A DNA stretch of 64,000 bases, from the NCBI GenBank assembly GCA_036435485.1, contig CM071600.1:48543546-48607545 (forward strand), written 5' to 3'. Position numbers and translations under genes: made by a program. A model generated the notes under the pieces. That model had not been told where the DNA came from, searched no databases, and worked only from the letters and a program-made list of their open reading frames with translations. The first letter of the stretch is position 1. Each line of letters starts with the position of its first letter. Of the stretch, positions 52,401-59,287 are shown piece by piece. The stretch is from Saposhnikovia divaricata. Taxonomy: Eukaryota > Streptophyta > Magnoliopsida > Apiales > Apiaceae.

Positions 52401-53193
52401 ATTTCAATTAGGTTCATTACGCAAAAAATTGAATGTGATTAAAGGTTTTAAAAGGCTTGGCATATAAAATAAATAAACAATTAAAACTAGCACTTTTGGT
52501 AAAAAAGAAGCAAAATTAAGAAGTAGTTTGGAGAGACATACTTTCAATGGCCTCATCTGTCCGCAATCTTTCATTGACCTTATTTCCACTATCAACATCA
52601 CGAAGCTCAACCTGAGAAACAAAAATTAGGGAGAGTGTTTTAGTAGGATTATATAAGGGGAGTGTAATATTAAATGATGGCAAGAGGAGGCGGCAGAAAG
52701 CAGCAGCAACCTGTATGAGAGCTCCTCCTTTTCCTGGTGTCCTATGCATCATTTTTACAACCTAAACTCCGAAAAATGCAGCAGCATAAATAAATAAACA
52801 CGATATGATACTGAATTGACAATTCGAGAGAATTCGAATTCAGTACCTGATATATTTTCCCTTTCCTTTCAATAACATTTCCTGGTCTGACCTACACAAA
52901 CAAACAAGCAAATATTTGAAATTGACTACGGTGGTCTGTATATATTCCTTGCTGCAATTAGAGATACAAATTTTGCAGCATATATGTATGTATGTATAGG
53001 GGGTGTGGTTTATAGTAGAAGAAACAAACTAGTAGTAGTTAGTTACATCGGAGCCGCAAAATTTAAGGCGAAGCTGAGTGGCGGACCAAGGAGTGGAGAA
53101 AATAAGGCCGCCGCCGCCTGGTGTAGCAGCCGATGATGATCTCCACATTCGACTGCACAAACTTCCACTTTTCCGAATTATTGACCAACTCAT
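28333..53193 (-). CDS. EFP: Organelle-type translation elongation factor P, 10 exons over 24.9 kb
   Basis: Minus-strand exons: 53193-53047, 52891-52847, 52761-52711, 52611-52542, 50996-50924, 50827-50760, 29482-29359, 29122-29083, 28566-28499, 28339-28333 (stop TGA). They total 693 bases, 230 residues, with all phases agreeing. Exon 1 gives a basic, serine-rich presequence (MSWSIIRKSGSLCSRMWRSS) suited to mitochondrial import. The core reads VRPGNVIERKGKIYQ, VVKMMHRTPGKGGALIQ (K75 aligns with E. coli EF-P Lys34 at the loop tip), YVEQKRFTYLYTDEE, DQVEVPKALFGGALAYLK, then the C-terminal barrel DDMSVTVELYDDKPMS to VPAHILTGDQLLIDTADNSY. EF-P relieves ribosome stalling at proline runs. Intron 9 uses a GC donor (AG|GCAAGT). 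Intron 6 is 21,277 bases and full of mobile DNA. Family certain; mitochondrion versus plastid is inference. Confidence 0.9.
30150..31081 (+). mobile_element. Retroposed sequence with poly-A tail and 15-bp target duplication
   Basis: The insert ends in a poly-A run (about 31,070-31,081). It is bounded by the identical 15-mer AAACTAGCAATGACT at 30,135-30,149 and 31,082-31,096, the signature of LINE-driven integration. It begins with a GC-richer leader (30,220-30,290) and contains an open stretch at 30,526-30,999 with no family I recognise. The text before the tail (TCAATTTAATGAAACCTTTT) resembles plant LINE 3' ends, so it may be a 5'- or internally deleted LINE, or a processed transcript copy. 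Confidence 0.8.
31097..31917. other. EF-P intron 6 sequence with no gene
   Basis: AT-rich intron sequence. A GC-rich patch at 31,745-31,820 (GGGTGCGGGTGCG) is of a kind often found in plant repeats. No exon on either strand. Confidence 0.4.
32529..32536 (-). promoter_or_regulatory. TATA box of the left viral promoter
   Basis: The minus strand reads TATATAAGG, a mirror of 42,430. Its transcription would run leftward, in the same sense as the EF-P gene and toward EF-P exons 7-10. Confidence 0.6.
32816..33070 (-). CDS. Viral ORF3 (84 aa), left copy
   Basis: A short, charged, helix-rich protein (MPTLFRAFKRLKDDEKECLN) rich in K, R, E and L with likely coiled-coil content. It starts a few bases after the ORF2 stop. 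It differs from the right copy at one residue (V instead of A in FHEVKRL). I do not recognise a function. Confidence 0.65.
   Translation of the reverse strand: MPTLFRAFKRLKDDEKECLNLTHQIDDLDSKYKNASLLERKNRSTSEIMRDFHEVKRLRNRRENIKILYSIRRKLLLKYSNLTG
33074..34471 (-). CDS. Viral ORF2 (465 aa), left copy
   Basis: Identical in protein sequence to the right copy at 40,495-41,892. Its ATG overlaps the upstream stop as ATGA (34,471-34,468). See the right copy for content. It is intact here, although the polyprotein before it is broken. Confidence 0.85.
   Translation of the reverse strand: MTTPNRGRGRGYGRGRGYGNNNMLSQETVPLIGDWTIYHHRQRMQQLPAPPKKEDIPSSSKAATYKDVAITDAQQDKEYFENPTTEIILFLEEEDLKLTPNDGWSLRTKYLESRGYAGLNNQGRQNLEILLKITESITITHYHQNNNPANFINFSKCHIQKILHPREWGFNPNAEKAIKIAEEKYIYFNYWDYVEAFTKAFYYQNPKNKHCWFFSIDPGVLNKPVPNWFYQWWAKFGPSLEILPKEIKDLYIPWCDNSPLIARVTAERMIKGQCPFIFFTKFQIPWIWRWIISVSQDNLDIPILQRNFFCKWWTNIDVKDIQAKIATIKATIVAEKGQGSKEKSSHQPSIANMKEYFLKKYPTDSEEQIMVRVLDFMKEQFFSSFPSHPSQDEDQSMKTSSSQGSMDSNPYNCLAGESQAEEEEHLSTEESQPAQAREPSLGDFWDAMTQTLIQKSKDKGKTPHS
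34468..35801 (-). pseudogene. Left viral copy: RT-RNase H half of the polyprotein, 5' part deleted
   Basis: The open frame runs from the deletion junction near 35,801 to a stop at 34,468. Its 422 residues from the first ATG (35,736) are identical to the end of the right copy. It keeps the RT active-site motif YIDD and the RNase H segment with ETDAS. Coat protein, zinc knuckle, protease and the start of RT are missing. The upstream movement-protein-like ORF (35,808-36,041) is in another frame and ends in TAG. Confidence 0.9.
35808..36041 (-). pseudogene. N-terminal fragment (77 aa) of a movement-protein-like ORF
   Basis: Starts MNNLEDDEHPNDLVKNAELA and includes LDKLNKWVIPSVPLDHIYNI. This is the first ORF after the leader of the minus copy, where caulimovirids encode the cell-to-cell movement protein. 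The frame stops at TAG (35,810-35,808) beside the deletion junction. Assignment as movement protein is from position and general look and is not certain. Confidence 0.5.
36042..36449 (-). promoter_or_regulatory. Viral leader with an imperfect stem-loop
   Basis: About 410 bases separate the primer-site-like sequence from the first ORF. The ends pair: 36,057-36,108 (GCTGTTGTGGTGGATTGGAC) matches the inverse of 36,357-36,408 with scattered changes. A run of 21 T lies at 36,336-36,356. Caulimovirid leaders are known for large stem-loops used in ribosome shunting, usually downstream of the cap and before the first long ORF. No long ORF is present. Confidence 0.5.
36450..36470 (-). promoter_or_regulatory. 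Initiator-Met tRNA primer-binding-site-like sequence
   Basis: The minus strand reads TAGCTCAGAGCCATCGTTAA. Caulimovirid and plant LTR primer sites for initiator Met-tRNA read TGGTATCAGAGCCATG, so the core TCAGAGCCAT is shared. It sits exactly at the junction of the two head-to-head copies, at the start of the minus copy's leader. The first bases are altered, possibly by the junction itself. Confidence 0.55.
36473..40498 (+). CDS. Pararetroviral polyprotein: coat protein, protease, RT, RNase H (5'-truncated)
   Basis: An open frame of 1341 codons without a stop. It begins with GTG right at the junction; the first ATG is codon 50 (36,620), so the natural start and the movement domain are missing. 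In order: a coiled-coil-like start, an acidic stretch, a coat-protein-like region (about 150-420, with QIRGWWDHYFT), a basic KYK-rich tract, the zinc knuckle CHKCGKVGHYANQC (479-492), aspartic protease motif DSGAD (724-728), RT with YIDD (1067-1070), and RNase H from ETDAS (D1216) to NYLADYLTRE. This order is that of Caulimoviridae. There is no integrase and there are no LTRs, so it is an endogenous viral element. The intact frame implies a recent arrival or a repeatedly supplied virus. The genus is not certain. Confidence 0.93.
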   Translation: MKDLNAIIRSQNYTNTFLTCLGDHFLTLENEIVSLRQVIENELISLKKSMEKQPSSTLVQESSKNHVPMIQPPIPIKGFKLESSGQEFIKILQQKFNNMNISVLSKDDESQQSEISESAEDLEDINNLATMFAKQQISNPEINPIYTPKSLEKFYYQRPSPQDLLFEEPEYIQTSYSGKAIYEWNLDGLNEKQIFDVIHRIMMYSTVCKQNGSSDSAIASFISTRFVGQIRGWWDHYFTLEQRLEILNHKKIIKIENGIVTTGEEDAVYTLCLAILHHFVGSNIPVAEKLCTLLQNLRCPSLTHFRWYKDTFLSRVYQLGEPNSVHWKSKFIDGLPHLFAERVRQSLRNKNDGVNINYISLTYGEIVSHCVNEGLALCNDIKLKNQLKQQKLSEKHQLGKFCDQFAFDIGKIPRYQEKKKQKIAYKRNKPYKNNSYKSKYPFKTSYKKNYKKKSYNKSDKKSFVPNKGKRKAKRIDITCHKCGKVGHYANQCWTKKALNKIEDEQLRSQLEKVLLHSSDEERESSDNEELALINNSSSDSESQSSDNTDCQCNELNYYKSIVDMNGLNVLTADQDKVLKIIDSISDFELKKQMLETLIKDNKEKEAPLVIDAPYQLSEVLDRFQKSTLKETPVSLNDLRREVNLLKSEITQIKQNNTLLSQRVTFLEGKSLITSDCKEIPSSSNNNETEYLNLLEQVTSQQWYIKITLVVSREFILKDEIALVDSGADLNCIKEGIIPTKYFEKTTQSISHAAGEKLQVRYKLSNTYICNKDICLPTSFILIKNMNHRIILGNPFLHNIMPLNNVDKTGISTIIEGKNIKFDFITDPQTRIINEVRDHLLSKEKQLCFLKEEIKVLSINEQLNQPATKTQIKIIEKQFNDEVCNDLPNAFWNRKKHVVSLPYIDSFNENQIPTKARPAQMNKEYLELCKKEIDSLLAKGLIRKSKSPWSCTAFYVNNAAEKERGVPRLVINYKPLNKVLKWIRYPIPNKKDLLDRLSDALIFSKFDMKSGYWQIQIKESDRYKTAFTVPFGHYEWNVLPFGQKNAPSEFQNIMNDIFNPYTEFIIVYIDDVLVFSKTIDQHIKHLKIFKNLIKNNGLVISAPKMKLFQTQVRFLGHIINQGKIIPIDRSIEFASKFPNEILDKKQLQRFLGSLNYISDYYANLAQDTAILYSRLKKKPEPWTEKHSQAVQKIKAKVKCLPCLSLANPKYFKIVETDASNIGYGGILKQVIPETSREVLVRFTSGKWNPTQLKYSTVKKEMLSIIKCISKFQGDLLNQKFLLRIDCSSAKSIIEKDVKNLVAKQIFAGWQAQLAAFEFDIQFIEGENNYLADYLTREILQGE
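40495..41892 (+). CDS. Viral ORF2 (465 aa), right copy, function unknown
   Basis: Starts inside the polyprotein stop (ATGA, 40,495-40,498), an arrangement suited to stop-and-restart translation. The N-terminus is an RG-rich repeat (RGRGYGRGRGYG), then LIGDWTIYHHRQRMQQLP. An aromatic-rich middle follows (HCWFFSIDPG, PNWFYQWWAKFGPSLEIL), and the tail is acidic, rich in S and E. RG-rich ends often bind RNA. A second ORF of unknown role behind RT-RNase H occurs in some endogenous caulimovirids (florendovirus type). It could also be a diverged transactivator, but I see no motif that decides. Confidence 0.88.
   Translation: MTTPNRGRGRGYGRGRGYGNNNMLSQETVPLIGDWTIYHHRQRMQQLPAPPKKEDIPSSSKAATYKDVAITDAQQDKEYFENPTTEIILFLEEEDLKLTPNDGWSLRTKYLESRGYAGLNNQGRQNLEILLKITESITITHYHQNNNPANFINFSKCHIQKILHPREWGFNPNAEKAIKIAEEKYIYFNYWDYVEAFTKAFYYQNPKNKHCWFFSIDPGVLNKPVPNWFYQWWAKFGPSLEILPKEIKDLYIPWCDNSPLIARVTAERMIKGQCPFIFFTKFQIPWIWRWIISVSQDNLDIPILQRNFFCKWWTNIDVKDIQAKIATIKATIVAEKGQGSKEKSSHQPSIANMKEYFLKKYPTDSEEQIMVRVLDFMKEQFFSSFPSHPSQDEDQSMKTSSSQGSMDSNPYNCLAGESQAEEEEHLSTEESQPAQAREPSLGDFWDAMTQTLIQKSKDKGKTPHS
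41896..42150 (+). CDS. Viral ORF3 (84 aa), right copy
   Basis: Starts 4 bases after the ORF2 stop. It is a charged, probably coiled-coil protein with KRLKDDEKE and IRRKLLLKY, of unknown function. Close packing with ORF2 suggests the same polycistronic RNA. Confidence 0.65.
   Translation: MPTLFRAFKRLKDDEKECLNLTHQIDDLDSKYKNASLLERKNRSTSEIMRDFHEAKRLRNRRENIKILYSIRRKLLLKYSNLTG
42240..42460 (+). promoter_or_regulatory. Viral promoter with TATA box at 42,430-42,437
   Basis: Downstream of the last viral ORF, CTCTATATAAGGAGAGC resembles the TATA region of caulimovirid 35S-type promoters. A GGGGCCC palindrome lies about 100 bases upstream (near 42,325). A pyrimidine-rich stretch follows at 42,480-42,515, then GAGCCTTTTC. 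Transcription would run to the right, antisense to EF-P. Confidence 0.65.
42590..43370. mobile_element. Host repeat carrying or flanking the viral insertion
   Basis: Between GAGTAACTTGGTAAC (42,608) and GGAGTTACTAAGTTACCC (43,340) the sequence is AT-rich with recurring GTTCTGTA/GTTCTATA words that run without a break across the arm end at 43,047. I take this as a host element into which or beside which the virus integrated. Its first 450 bases are also in the left arm. Ends are approximate. Confidence 0.45.
43388..43433. repeat. AT microsatellite
   Basis: About 23 TA units in EF-P intron 6. The next MITE-like unit starts at its right edge. Confidence 0.95.
43434..43770. mobile_element. MITE-like unit between TA-rich borders
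   Basis: The left end has TAGGCAAATGATCAAATAG and AAACTGGAAACTAATCTTAG; the right end has these inverted and diverged (TTTCCAGTCTAAGA, GGTTTCTATTAGAATAAGAC). TA-rich borders on both sides fit an AT-targeting MITE. Confidence 0.5.
43841..44734 (+). mobile_element. Stacked Helitron 5' ends and repeated Helitron interior
   Basis: TCTATACTATTATATAAAAG and close variants occur at 43,841, 44,459 and 44,607, each after A, followed at the first two by CGAAACATT and AAAGTTTTGGTACCTG. Phrases such as AAATGGTAAGTAGTCGATTG and ATATTACCTTTTATAAACA recur between them, again after 45,950 and at 46,050. This looks like related Helitrons inserted into each other or tandem 5' ends. The matching 3' end is probably at 47,191. 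Confidence 0.6.
44735..45940. mobile_element. Mutator-like element (1,206 bp) with 9-bp target duplication
   Basis: Terminal inverted repeats of about 166 bp (44,735-44,900 and 45,772-45,940) start GAGTAAATTGCACCATGGTG. The 9-mer AAACATCAA flanks both ends (44,726-44,734 and 45,941-45,949). It lies inside the Helitron-type repeat. The core is much GC-richer than the ends at 44,990-45,250 and contains a minus-strand frame (44,964-45,320) beginning MTKEDHYPVVLMKGIREIEL, then a Pro/Ser/Thr/His-rich part, plus an open stretch at 45,303-45,512. There is no transposase. It could be a Pack-MULE with captured gene pieces, but I do not recognise their source. Confidence 0.88.
46358..47191 (+). mobile_element. 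Helitron (834 bp), plus orientation
   Basis: Starts TCTATACTATATTATAAAAG after A and ends ACTAG before T. A hairpin CCGTGC-ATC-GCACGG lies 11 bases before the end, followed by TTATAAACTAG. No Rep/helicase. A further 5'-end-like TCTATACTATTATAACACC lies inside at 46,668. Confidence 0.75.
46459..46645. mobile_element. MITE inside the Helitron
   Basis: Inverted tips ACAGTAAAACCTCTATAAAT and its diverged partner at 46,620-46,645 (GTAGAGGTTTTACTGT) bracket a 187-bp AT-rich core. A flanking duplication was not resolved. Confidence 0.7.
47373..47680. repeat. Direct duplication, first copy (308 bp)
   Basis: From ACAGGCACACACATATATCC to AACTCTCTTA. The same text restarts at 47,693. This copy lacks a 94-base GC-rich piece present in the second copy at about 47,764-47,857, at a GAAAA repeat. 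Its site ...GGAAA|TTGTG... at 47,586/47,587 is the empty version of the Helitron site at 48,001-49,335. Confidence 0.92.
48001..49335 (-). mobile_element. Helitron (1,335 bp), minus orientation, with paralogous empty site
   Basis: On the minus strand it begins TCTAATATATATATAATAGC at 49,335 and ends GAAGCTAG at 48,001. A hairpin CGTGC-CT-TGCACG lies just inside the 3' end. Compared with the empty duplicate at 47,586/47,587, the insertion lies exactly between A and T with no target duplication, which is the Helitron rule. A tRNA-derived SINE-like piece (49,165-49,240, with GGTTCGATTCTCC) lies within. Confidence 0.85.
49165..49245 (+). mobile_element. tRNA-derived SINE-like fragment
   Basis: TGGTTAGTCTAGTGGTAAGG resembles an A box and AGGTTCGATTCTCC a B box of RNA polymerase III. 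It cannot fold as a normal tRNA and has no clear tail, so it is read as a SINE head inside the Helitron at 48,001-49,335. Confidence 0.5.
49435..49581 (+). mobile_element. tRNA-derived SINE (about 147 bp)
   Basis: A-box-like GGATAGCCCAAGTGG and B-box GGGTTCGACTCT are followed by a short body and a poly-A tail. The 15-mer AACTCTCTTACTGCC at 49,420-49,434 recurs with one change at 49,582-49,596, a target duplication typical of LINE-mobilised SINEs. Confidence 0.85.
49638..50021. repeat. Tandem duplication of a 192-bp unit
   Basis: TATGGGTAGTCAAAGCCAGC starts at 49,638 and again at 49,830. The two copies differ at about one base (GCGTGGCTA against GCGTAGCTA). The near identity implies a recent event. 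No gene recognised. Confidence 0.92.
50022..50759. other. Right end of EF-P intron 6, no gene
   Basis: Sequence before exon 6's donor (read on the minus strand). The word AGGCGGCGCATACACCTAGG and similar text near 50,545-50,600 look repeat-like. No exon apart from EF-P exons 6 and 5 just beyond. Confidence 0.4.
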
Positions 53194-53397
53194 TTCACGA
53201 TTTAATAAATTTGTTCCCCTACTATTGATATTTGTTCCCTAGCAGCCTAGCTACTATTTTCACACCCCTTTTTTTTTTCTGAAGAAGAACAACTCACTGC
53301 CCGCTGAAGCTAATTTCTGTCTGATATCAAAAATTAAATAATATTATTTTCATTAGTGGTTAATTACGAAGATGGTTACTAAAGTGGGCCTAAAGTA

Positions 53398-53647
53398 AAA
53401 AAAAGAAACTTATTCAGTTATAATACCATTCAAAGTGGTGTCTGAGGAGGGTAGATGTACGCAGATCATGCCCCTATACAATAGGGAGGCTGTTTCCGAA
53501 GGACCCCCGGCCATTACAAATATAGAAATACAAATACAGAAAGGAAACCTAATACAAACTAAGAAACTCACACACACGCAGGAGTCGAACCCCTGACCTC
53601 CTTCAAAGGAGACCAATGGCTCAACCACTGCACCAACATGTTGTTGG
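53398..53647 (-). mobile_element. Au-type SINE (250 bp) upstream of EF-P
   Basis: On the minus strand, TTGGTGCAGTGGTTGAGCC (A box) and GGGGTTCGACTCC (B box) are followed by TTCGGAAACAGCCTCCC and TCTGCGTACATCTACCCTCC, the wording of plant Au SINEs, ending in a short T run. It is flanked by the 19-mer CTAAAGTGGGCCTAAAGTA (53,379-53,397 and 53,648-53,666). It lies about 200 bases upstream of the EF-P ATG. Confidence 0.9.
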
Positions 53648-53847
53648 CTAAAGTGGGCCTAAAGTACACTCGTTAAATAATTTACTTCTTCCGGATGAAA
53701 AATTCTAATATTAATTTTGATTTCCTGGATTTTATTGTTTGAAATTAATATGTTACCCTATCATATAGATTATTGATAATAAAATCCAAAAAAATAAACA
53801 TTAATATTAGTATTTTCTGTCTAAAAAAGTAAGTTATTTAGGTTGTT

Positions 53848-54625
53848 GGTCCTATATATCACAATCTTAAACTAAATGGCCCCATATATCACAATAGGAA
53901 AACATGGCCCCAAATATCACTCCAAAACCATAGTTCGTCTAGCGTTATCACTCTTTAAACAAAACGCTACATCGTGTCACGTTTTACATATTTTTTTAAC
54001 GCAAAATGCTAGACTAAGTTTTGTTTCGAGTTGTTTGAGTAGAAGTGAAACGCTAGCTAGTTTAACGTTTGGGTTGTAAACGCTACTTTAATTTTTGTTC
54101 TGGAAACAGAAAACGCTATATAAACTGGTGTTTTAGTTGAAGTATGCATAGTAATAAGACCTGAAAACGCTGTTTTATGTTTTGTTCTGTCTCTGTGGGG
54201 GCCCCCCAATGTCACAATGATTGATCAAACACTTCAGAAACAAGTCCAACACCAGTAACAGATGGGTTTTCGATATGGGCGTTTGGAGGAGAACAAATGG
54301 GCTTTTTGTGGTGAGGGACTGTGTAGATGGGTGGTGATGGCGGCCATGGGAACAAGGGAGGAGGACAAAGATTATACACACGGTTAGATACAGGGAGCAG
54401 GGTGTGGACACAATACATGGTATAGGGTTTTGTTTTAAAAAAAAAACAACGCTACACCAAGTAGCGTTATTACAGTTTGTTCAGGCTAGACGCTACATGA
54501 TGTAGCGTTTTCGTTAAAAGAATGAAAACGCTACATGATGTACTGTTTTAATGTGATATTTGAGGCCAATATTTCAGGTTGTGATATTTGGGACCATTTA
54601 GGTTAAAATTGTGATATATGGAGCC
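53848..54625. mobile_element. Element with about 80-bp inverted ends (about 778 bp)
   Basis: The left GGTCCTATATATCACAATCT and the right end (inverse: GGCTCCATATATCACAATTT) share TAAATGG-CCC and CAAATATCAC words. The core repeats AACGCTACAT/ATGTAGCGTT words on both strands. No transposase. A Mutator-like class is likely, but no exact 9-bp duplication was seen. Confidence 0.65.
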
Positions 54626-54853
54626 TTTATTCAGTTATTTAACGGAGTGTACATATAACTGACTTTAATGACTTGTTTGAGACCATTTTCAATTGATGAC
54701 CAATTTGATACTTTAGGTACACTTTATTGACCAACTTGAAAATTAATCCTTTTCATTAGTGATATGTGAAAATTATACTATATACTTGTATAATAATATA
54801 TGATCCTAAATATCAATATATCAATCAATCAATCAATTATATCCTCTATACAA

Positions 54854-54890
54854 CTAGCTTATAACCCGTACGATGCACGGTTTTTTTAGT
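54854..54890 (-). mobile_element. Helitron 3' end, minus orientation
   Basis: The minus strand ends CCGTGCATCGTACGGGTTAT then AAGCTAG followed by T, matching the other Helitron 3' ends in the window. The partner 5' end was not found, so the extent to the right is unknown. Confidence 0.55.
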
Positions 54891-56314
54891 TTTCTTTATT
54901 TAATAAATTAATTTTTGTGTGTTTTATTTTGGAAATTGCTATTTATATGTATGGCTTCATCGAAATTATTTCATTACATTTGAGAGTAATCTTTTTAATA
55001 GTTTACAACACGATTTTAAATTTTATTAATAATATTTTACAAAGATAAATCTTTTAATAATTATACTTTTTTGTCAATATTAAGTTAAGGATTTCAAATT
55101 TTATAAGAAACATTGCAACGTTAAACCAATATAAGAATCAATTTTCTTTTCATTATTTACATTAATATATTCTATCTAAAAAACAATGTTTAAATATTTG
55201 TGTCTTGATATTGAAATCTATGTATGAAATTTAAAATATTACTTGTGTTGTGTTTATATTTATAAATTTTTTAAAATATTATTTTTAAATATTATTTGAC
55301 CATTGTTTACTTGTTGACACCCAACAATATCAACTTTTTGTCTCGTCCTTTCTTCACATATTTTTTTTCTCCTTTGCTCTGTTCTTCTTCAGTAGCTTCT
55401 GCATATCGTTTCACGACGTCTCTTGTTACGTTCAATTTTTTGTTTTTCATTTGTAGATATCAATCTGGTGGACAAATCCATAACTCAATTTTTAGGTTTT
55501 ATCTTTGTCTTGAAGAAGTTTGTGTAATGATATTTTAATATCTCAATATTTTGACAGATGGGATGAAGTTAGAGGCCATGAAGAAGAACTATTTTGAAGT
55601 AACTAATAGTCTTGGTCTTGTATGTATAGATTTCTTCTTGATAGAATAATGTAATTATAATTCTATCTATTATTGTATTAGAATTTCTTTTCCAATTCAT
55701 TCTAAAGATCTTTTTAATTTGTTTATTTGTAATTGATTTTAGCTTTTTATACATCTAATCTACGTAGCGTTGTACTTTAATTTTTTGTGTTCTGTTTTGT
55801 TGTCTGAATCTGTATCTTTATGCATCAATGTTGAAGGACACATGACATCTATCTTTTTTTTACTTACAACCCCATGTTCTTTTTTTAATTATAATCCTTT
55901 TCATATTATAATATTCTTTTTAAAATTCAATGTCAATACAACCTATTTTAGTGATATCCTTTTTAGATTATAATTTCCTTTTTAATATGATATAATCTTA
56001 ATCGTCTATTTTTAAAATATTAGATTCGACGGTTGAGATTATTTTGGTAGTACAGTGATATCCTTTTTAGATTATAATTTCATTTTTAATATGATATAAT
56101 CTTGATCGTCTATTTTTAAAAATATTAGATTCTGCGATTGAGATTAATTAGGTAGTACAATGACCAAACCAAAATTATGGATAAGATCCCTCTTATCTAT
56201 AATGAATGTTTCTTAATGATCGTCTGACTGGATGTAAAAATTATGTCTAAAATATTATTATTGAATATTTTTTTATGTAAATTTAAGTTGTAGAGTATTT
56301 ATTTTATAATAATA
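54891..56314. other. Gene-free AT-rich stretch
   Basis: Probably interior of one or more Helitron-type repeats. A 95-base phrase (GATATCCTTTTTAGATTATA, TCGTCTATTTTTAAAATATT) is tandemly repeated at about 55,952 and 56,046. No exon seen. Confidence 0.45.
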
Positions 56315-56411
56315 CTAGATTATAATCTTTGAAATGCACGGCTCCTTTTTTACTAGGTATAATTACATTAATTTTTTAAATGTTTATATGTTATTAATTT
56401 ACATATCAAAT

Positions 56412-57041
56412 TTAGGTTTTGACAAGGATAGGAATAAAAATGAAGTGGCTATTGTCATTAATGATAGAAAAGTAGAAGCTAGCACATCTAAATCTGAAGG
56501 TAAGAAGATAGTTTCTGAACTTAAACATGTTAAGTTTGTTGATTCTAATGGTACCCCTGTTGTGCACAAAAGGATTAACAATAATAGTTCAGATGAGAGA
56601 GTGTTAGAGAAACCTAAGAATGTCAACATAGGCTTTCTGTCTAAGTCTCAATTGAAACAGAGACTTGAAGGTCTTTCAGAGTCTAGCAAAGTCAAGAGAA
56701 ATAGGAATGGAAAAGAAGGTATTAACAAAGAGAATAATTACAAGAATGTACCTGATGCACCTAGGAAAAAATGCTTTAAATGTGGAAATCATAATCATTT
56801 GGTCCTGGATTGTAATCAAAAACCTTATTGGAAACCCGAGTCTAGATTCCCCAAGACTCAGAAAATTCAGTACCAACCACAGAATGCTTGTTATCATTGT
56901 GGTAGTTTATTCCATTCTATTTACATGTGTAGATATTATCATAAACTGTATTATGACTACTATTCTTTGAAATCTGAAACTCCTAGTCACAAGCAGTTTG
57001 TGAAATCAGAGTCTAAGGAAAACTTTGAAACAGGTAGTTAA
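56412..57041 (+). pseudogene. Ty1/copia-type gag fragment with two zinc knuckles
   Basis: An open frame of about 210 codons. It has a lysine-rich linker (NIGFLSKSQLKQRLEG) and two CX2CX4HX4C knuckles, CFKCGNHNHLVLDC and CYHCGSLFHSIYMC. It ends at a stop at 57,039. The capsid part upstream and protease/integrase downstream are absent, so it is a fragment. It lies just inside a degraded Helitron-like end (CTAG at 56,315), so capture by a Helitron is possible. Gag type from the knuckles; capture is inference. Confidence 0.75.
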
Positions 57042-57585
57042 AAGTAAAATCTTCAATGAAATGTTTTTAATGAGAATACGGCTCACTATAAAAGATCATC
57101 TTAATTATTAGAATATGACATTGATGTTACATTTTTTTAAGTTTTGATTTTAAAGATTTAAAATTATAATATAAATATCTTTATATTATATAAAGGAAAT
57201 TTTCCGAGCGTTTGGTGGAGTTTTGTAATAACTCGAAAGCTATTTATCTAATTTTCTAAATTATCTAAATTTTTAAATATAAAATATGTAATCAAGGAAA
57301 TAATTGTTGTCATTAAAGATAAGTCTCGCATCTAAACTATATTATAGTTAGGATATAAAAAACGAGTTCTAACCTTTTTTTTACAACAAAATCTCTTAAT
57401 TCTAACTTAATCATGATAAAATCTTACTGGTGTGCAAATCGAAATCAAAGTCAAAGAGGATTTTAGTATTTAAATTTCTATTATTGTGTACGTTTAGTAT
57501 TTTTATGATATATACAACGGGTGTCGGCCTAAAGAATAGTGTTAGGACTAATTCACGATTGGGTTAACCATTTGGAGGTTACCTG

Positions 57586-58173
57586 TGTTAGGTTAGGGGA
57601 CTTTACACAATCCGAGATTCACAAACACCAATACAGAGCACACACACCCAATCGATTAGTTGACAAGATCCACCAAAGCGCGGTCAAACACTATTCAAGT
57701 ATTACTTCTACTTCTATCAACAATAAGTAAAAGCAAAACAAGAACACAAACAATATTTGACGTGGAAACATCCACGCCCCAAACTTGTATCATTAATCAA
57801 AACAATTATCAATAATACATCAAAACAATAATACCTTAACGGTGTCCCAACCTCGATACTTGAGCCAACAATGCTCAAGCATCACCCAAACAATACTTAA
57901 GACTACATCTCTTAAGCTTTCATATATCAAACAAATACAATATGACTATGTATATATAGTCATCCAAAACTTAGCCACCAAGACTTACCCTACTTGTTCT
58001 ACAAGTCTTACCATACTTGTTATACAAGCCTTCCAATTATTGGCACCTAATTTCAAAACTTTGTGATCAAGACATACCATATATAATAATTGTCTACCAT
58101 ACAATTATTATCTTACCCATATATATCTTGGACCACCCAAACCCATAACATCACATTGGGTTGAAACCCAACA
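57586..58173 (-). repeat. 3' LTR (in element sense) of the retrotransposon
   Basis: 588 bp, near-identical to 59,288-59,875. One visible difference is TAATACCTTAACGG against TAACACATTAACGG. Confidence 0.9.
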
Positions 58174-59287
58174 ATCCTCCCCTTCAACCCAATACCCATA
58201 TCGGATTGAACGGCCCGAAAGATCGATAAAAGATGCCTTAAATCCCAGGCTTGAAGCTCTAAAAGGCAAATTTGGAGAAGTAAAGGAGAAAGCCGAGTTG
58301 ATCTTCTTTAGTTTTTTGTTGCAGTCGCAACTGCTGGGCGCAGATCCAACGTCTATGACGCCTTGAAGTCAAAATGGTGTTAATAAGGTATCAACGGGTA
58401 TTTCCAGATATATTACTGAAAAGAATCATCACAACACGCCTAATCGATTGGAATTGAGAAAATTCTGTCCATTTTGTTACAAACATATGATTCATGGGGA
58501 GATAAAGAAATAGATCGAATCGAGCACTTGTATGTAACCCTTCCAAGGAAGGGTAAAAATGACATTTCCTAAGGAATGAAATAGCTCGCATTAAATACAT
58601 TAAAGGAGAGGAATTCTACTGTATCTTATCTTGTTTTCCAGGGTTTTGAATCAAAGCATTATGATTTTATCGTTCCTGAAAAGATTTTATCATCTAGACG
58701 TCGTAGAGAATTGAGAATTCTAATTTCTTTCAACTCAAAGAATATAAATAGTGTGGATAAAAATCGAGTATAACCATCACGCCATCGACGTCCATTCGCC
58801 AATGCCTCCCCTCGAACAAGAACCTCCTCTTGTTCTTCCAAACATTGAGTGTCGCTAAAACCTGTATAGTAACCCTCCAAACCATCCAAACCATCGTTCT
58901 TTACCATAACGATGTATCCATCTACAAAATCACGTGCATCAACCACCACGAGTGCTCTTCCACATGTTGAGTCACCCGATCCTTGCTTTCACAATCCTTC
59001 GGTCTCCTGAAGAAAAGCACTAGTATCATCCAAATAGTTCACCTGGTTGATCAAGCCATTGAAACAATTGCGATGACCTCTTCCATCTTCTTCCATCTCG
59101 AGTCCGAACACAGGATTGATCAACGGTGCAAGCCAACCTTCAAACCACACGTAACTTTGTCTCTTCCCGCTTTAGTAGCAATCTCCTTGTCAGCAAATCC
59201 TTCATCATGCTCTGCCATACCAATTGAACCTTGAACTTTCCCTCAACCTCATCCATCACGAACCCGAAACTTGGCTTCGATACCACT

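Noticed and set aside
53575..53640. Possible tRNA gene on the minus strand
   Set aside because: It is the head of an Au-type SINE with its body and 19-bp target duplication.
55296..55973. Short frames rich in F, L and S
   Set aside because: AT-rich Helitron-type interior; hydrophobic composition is what AT-rich random frames give.
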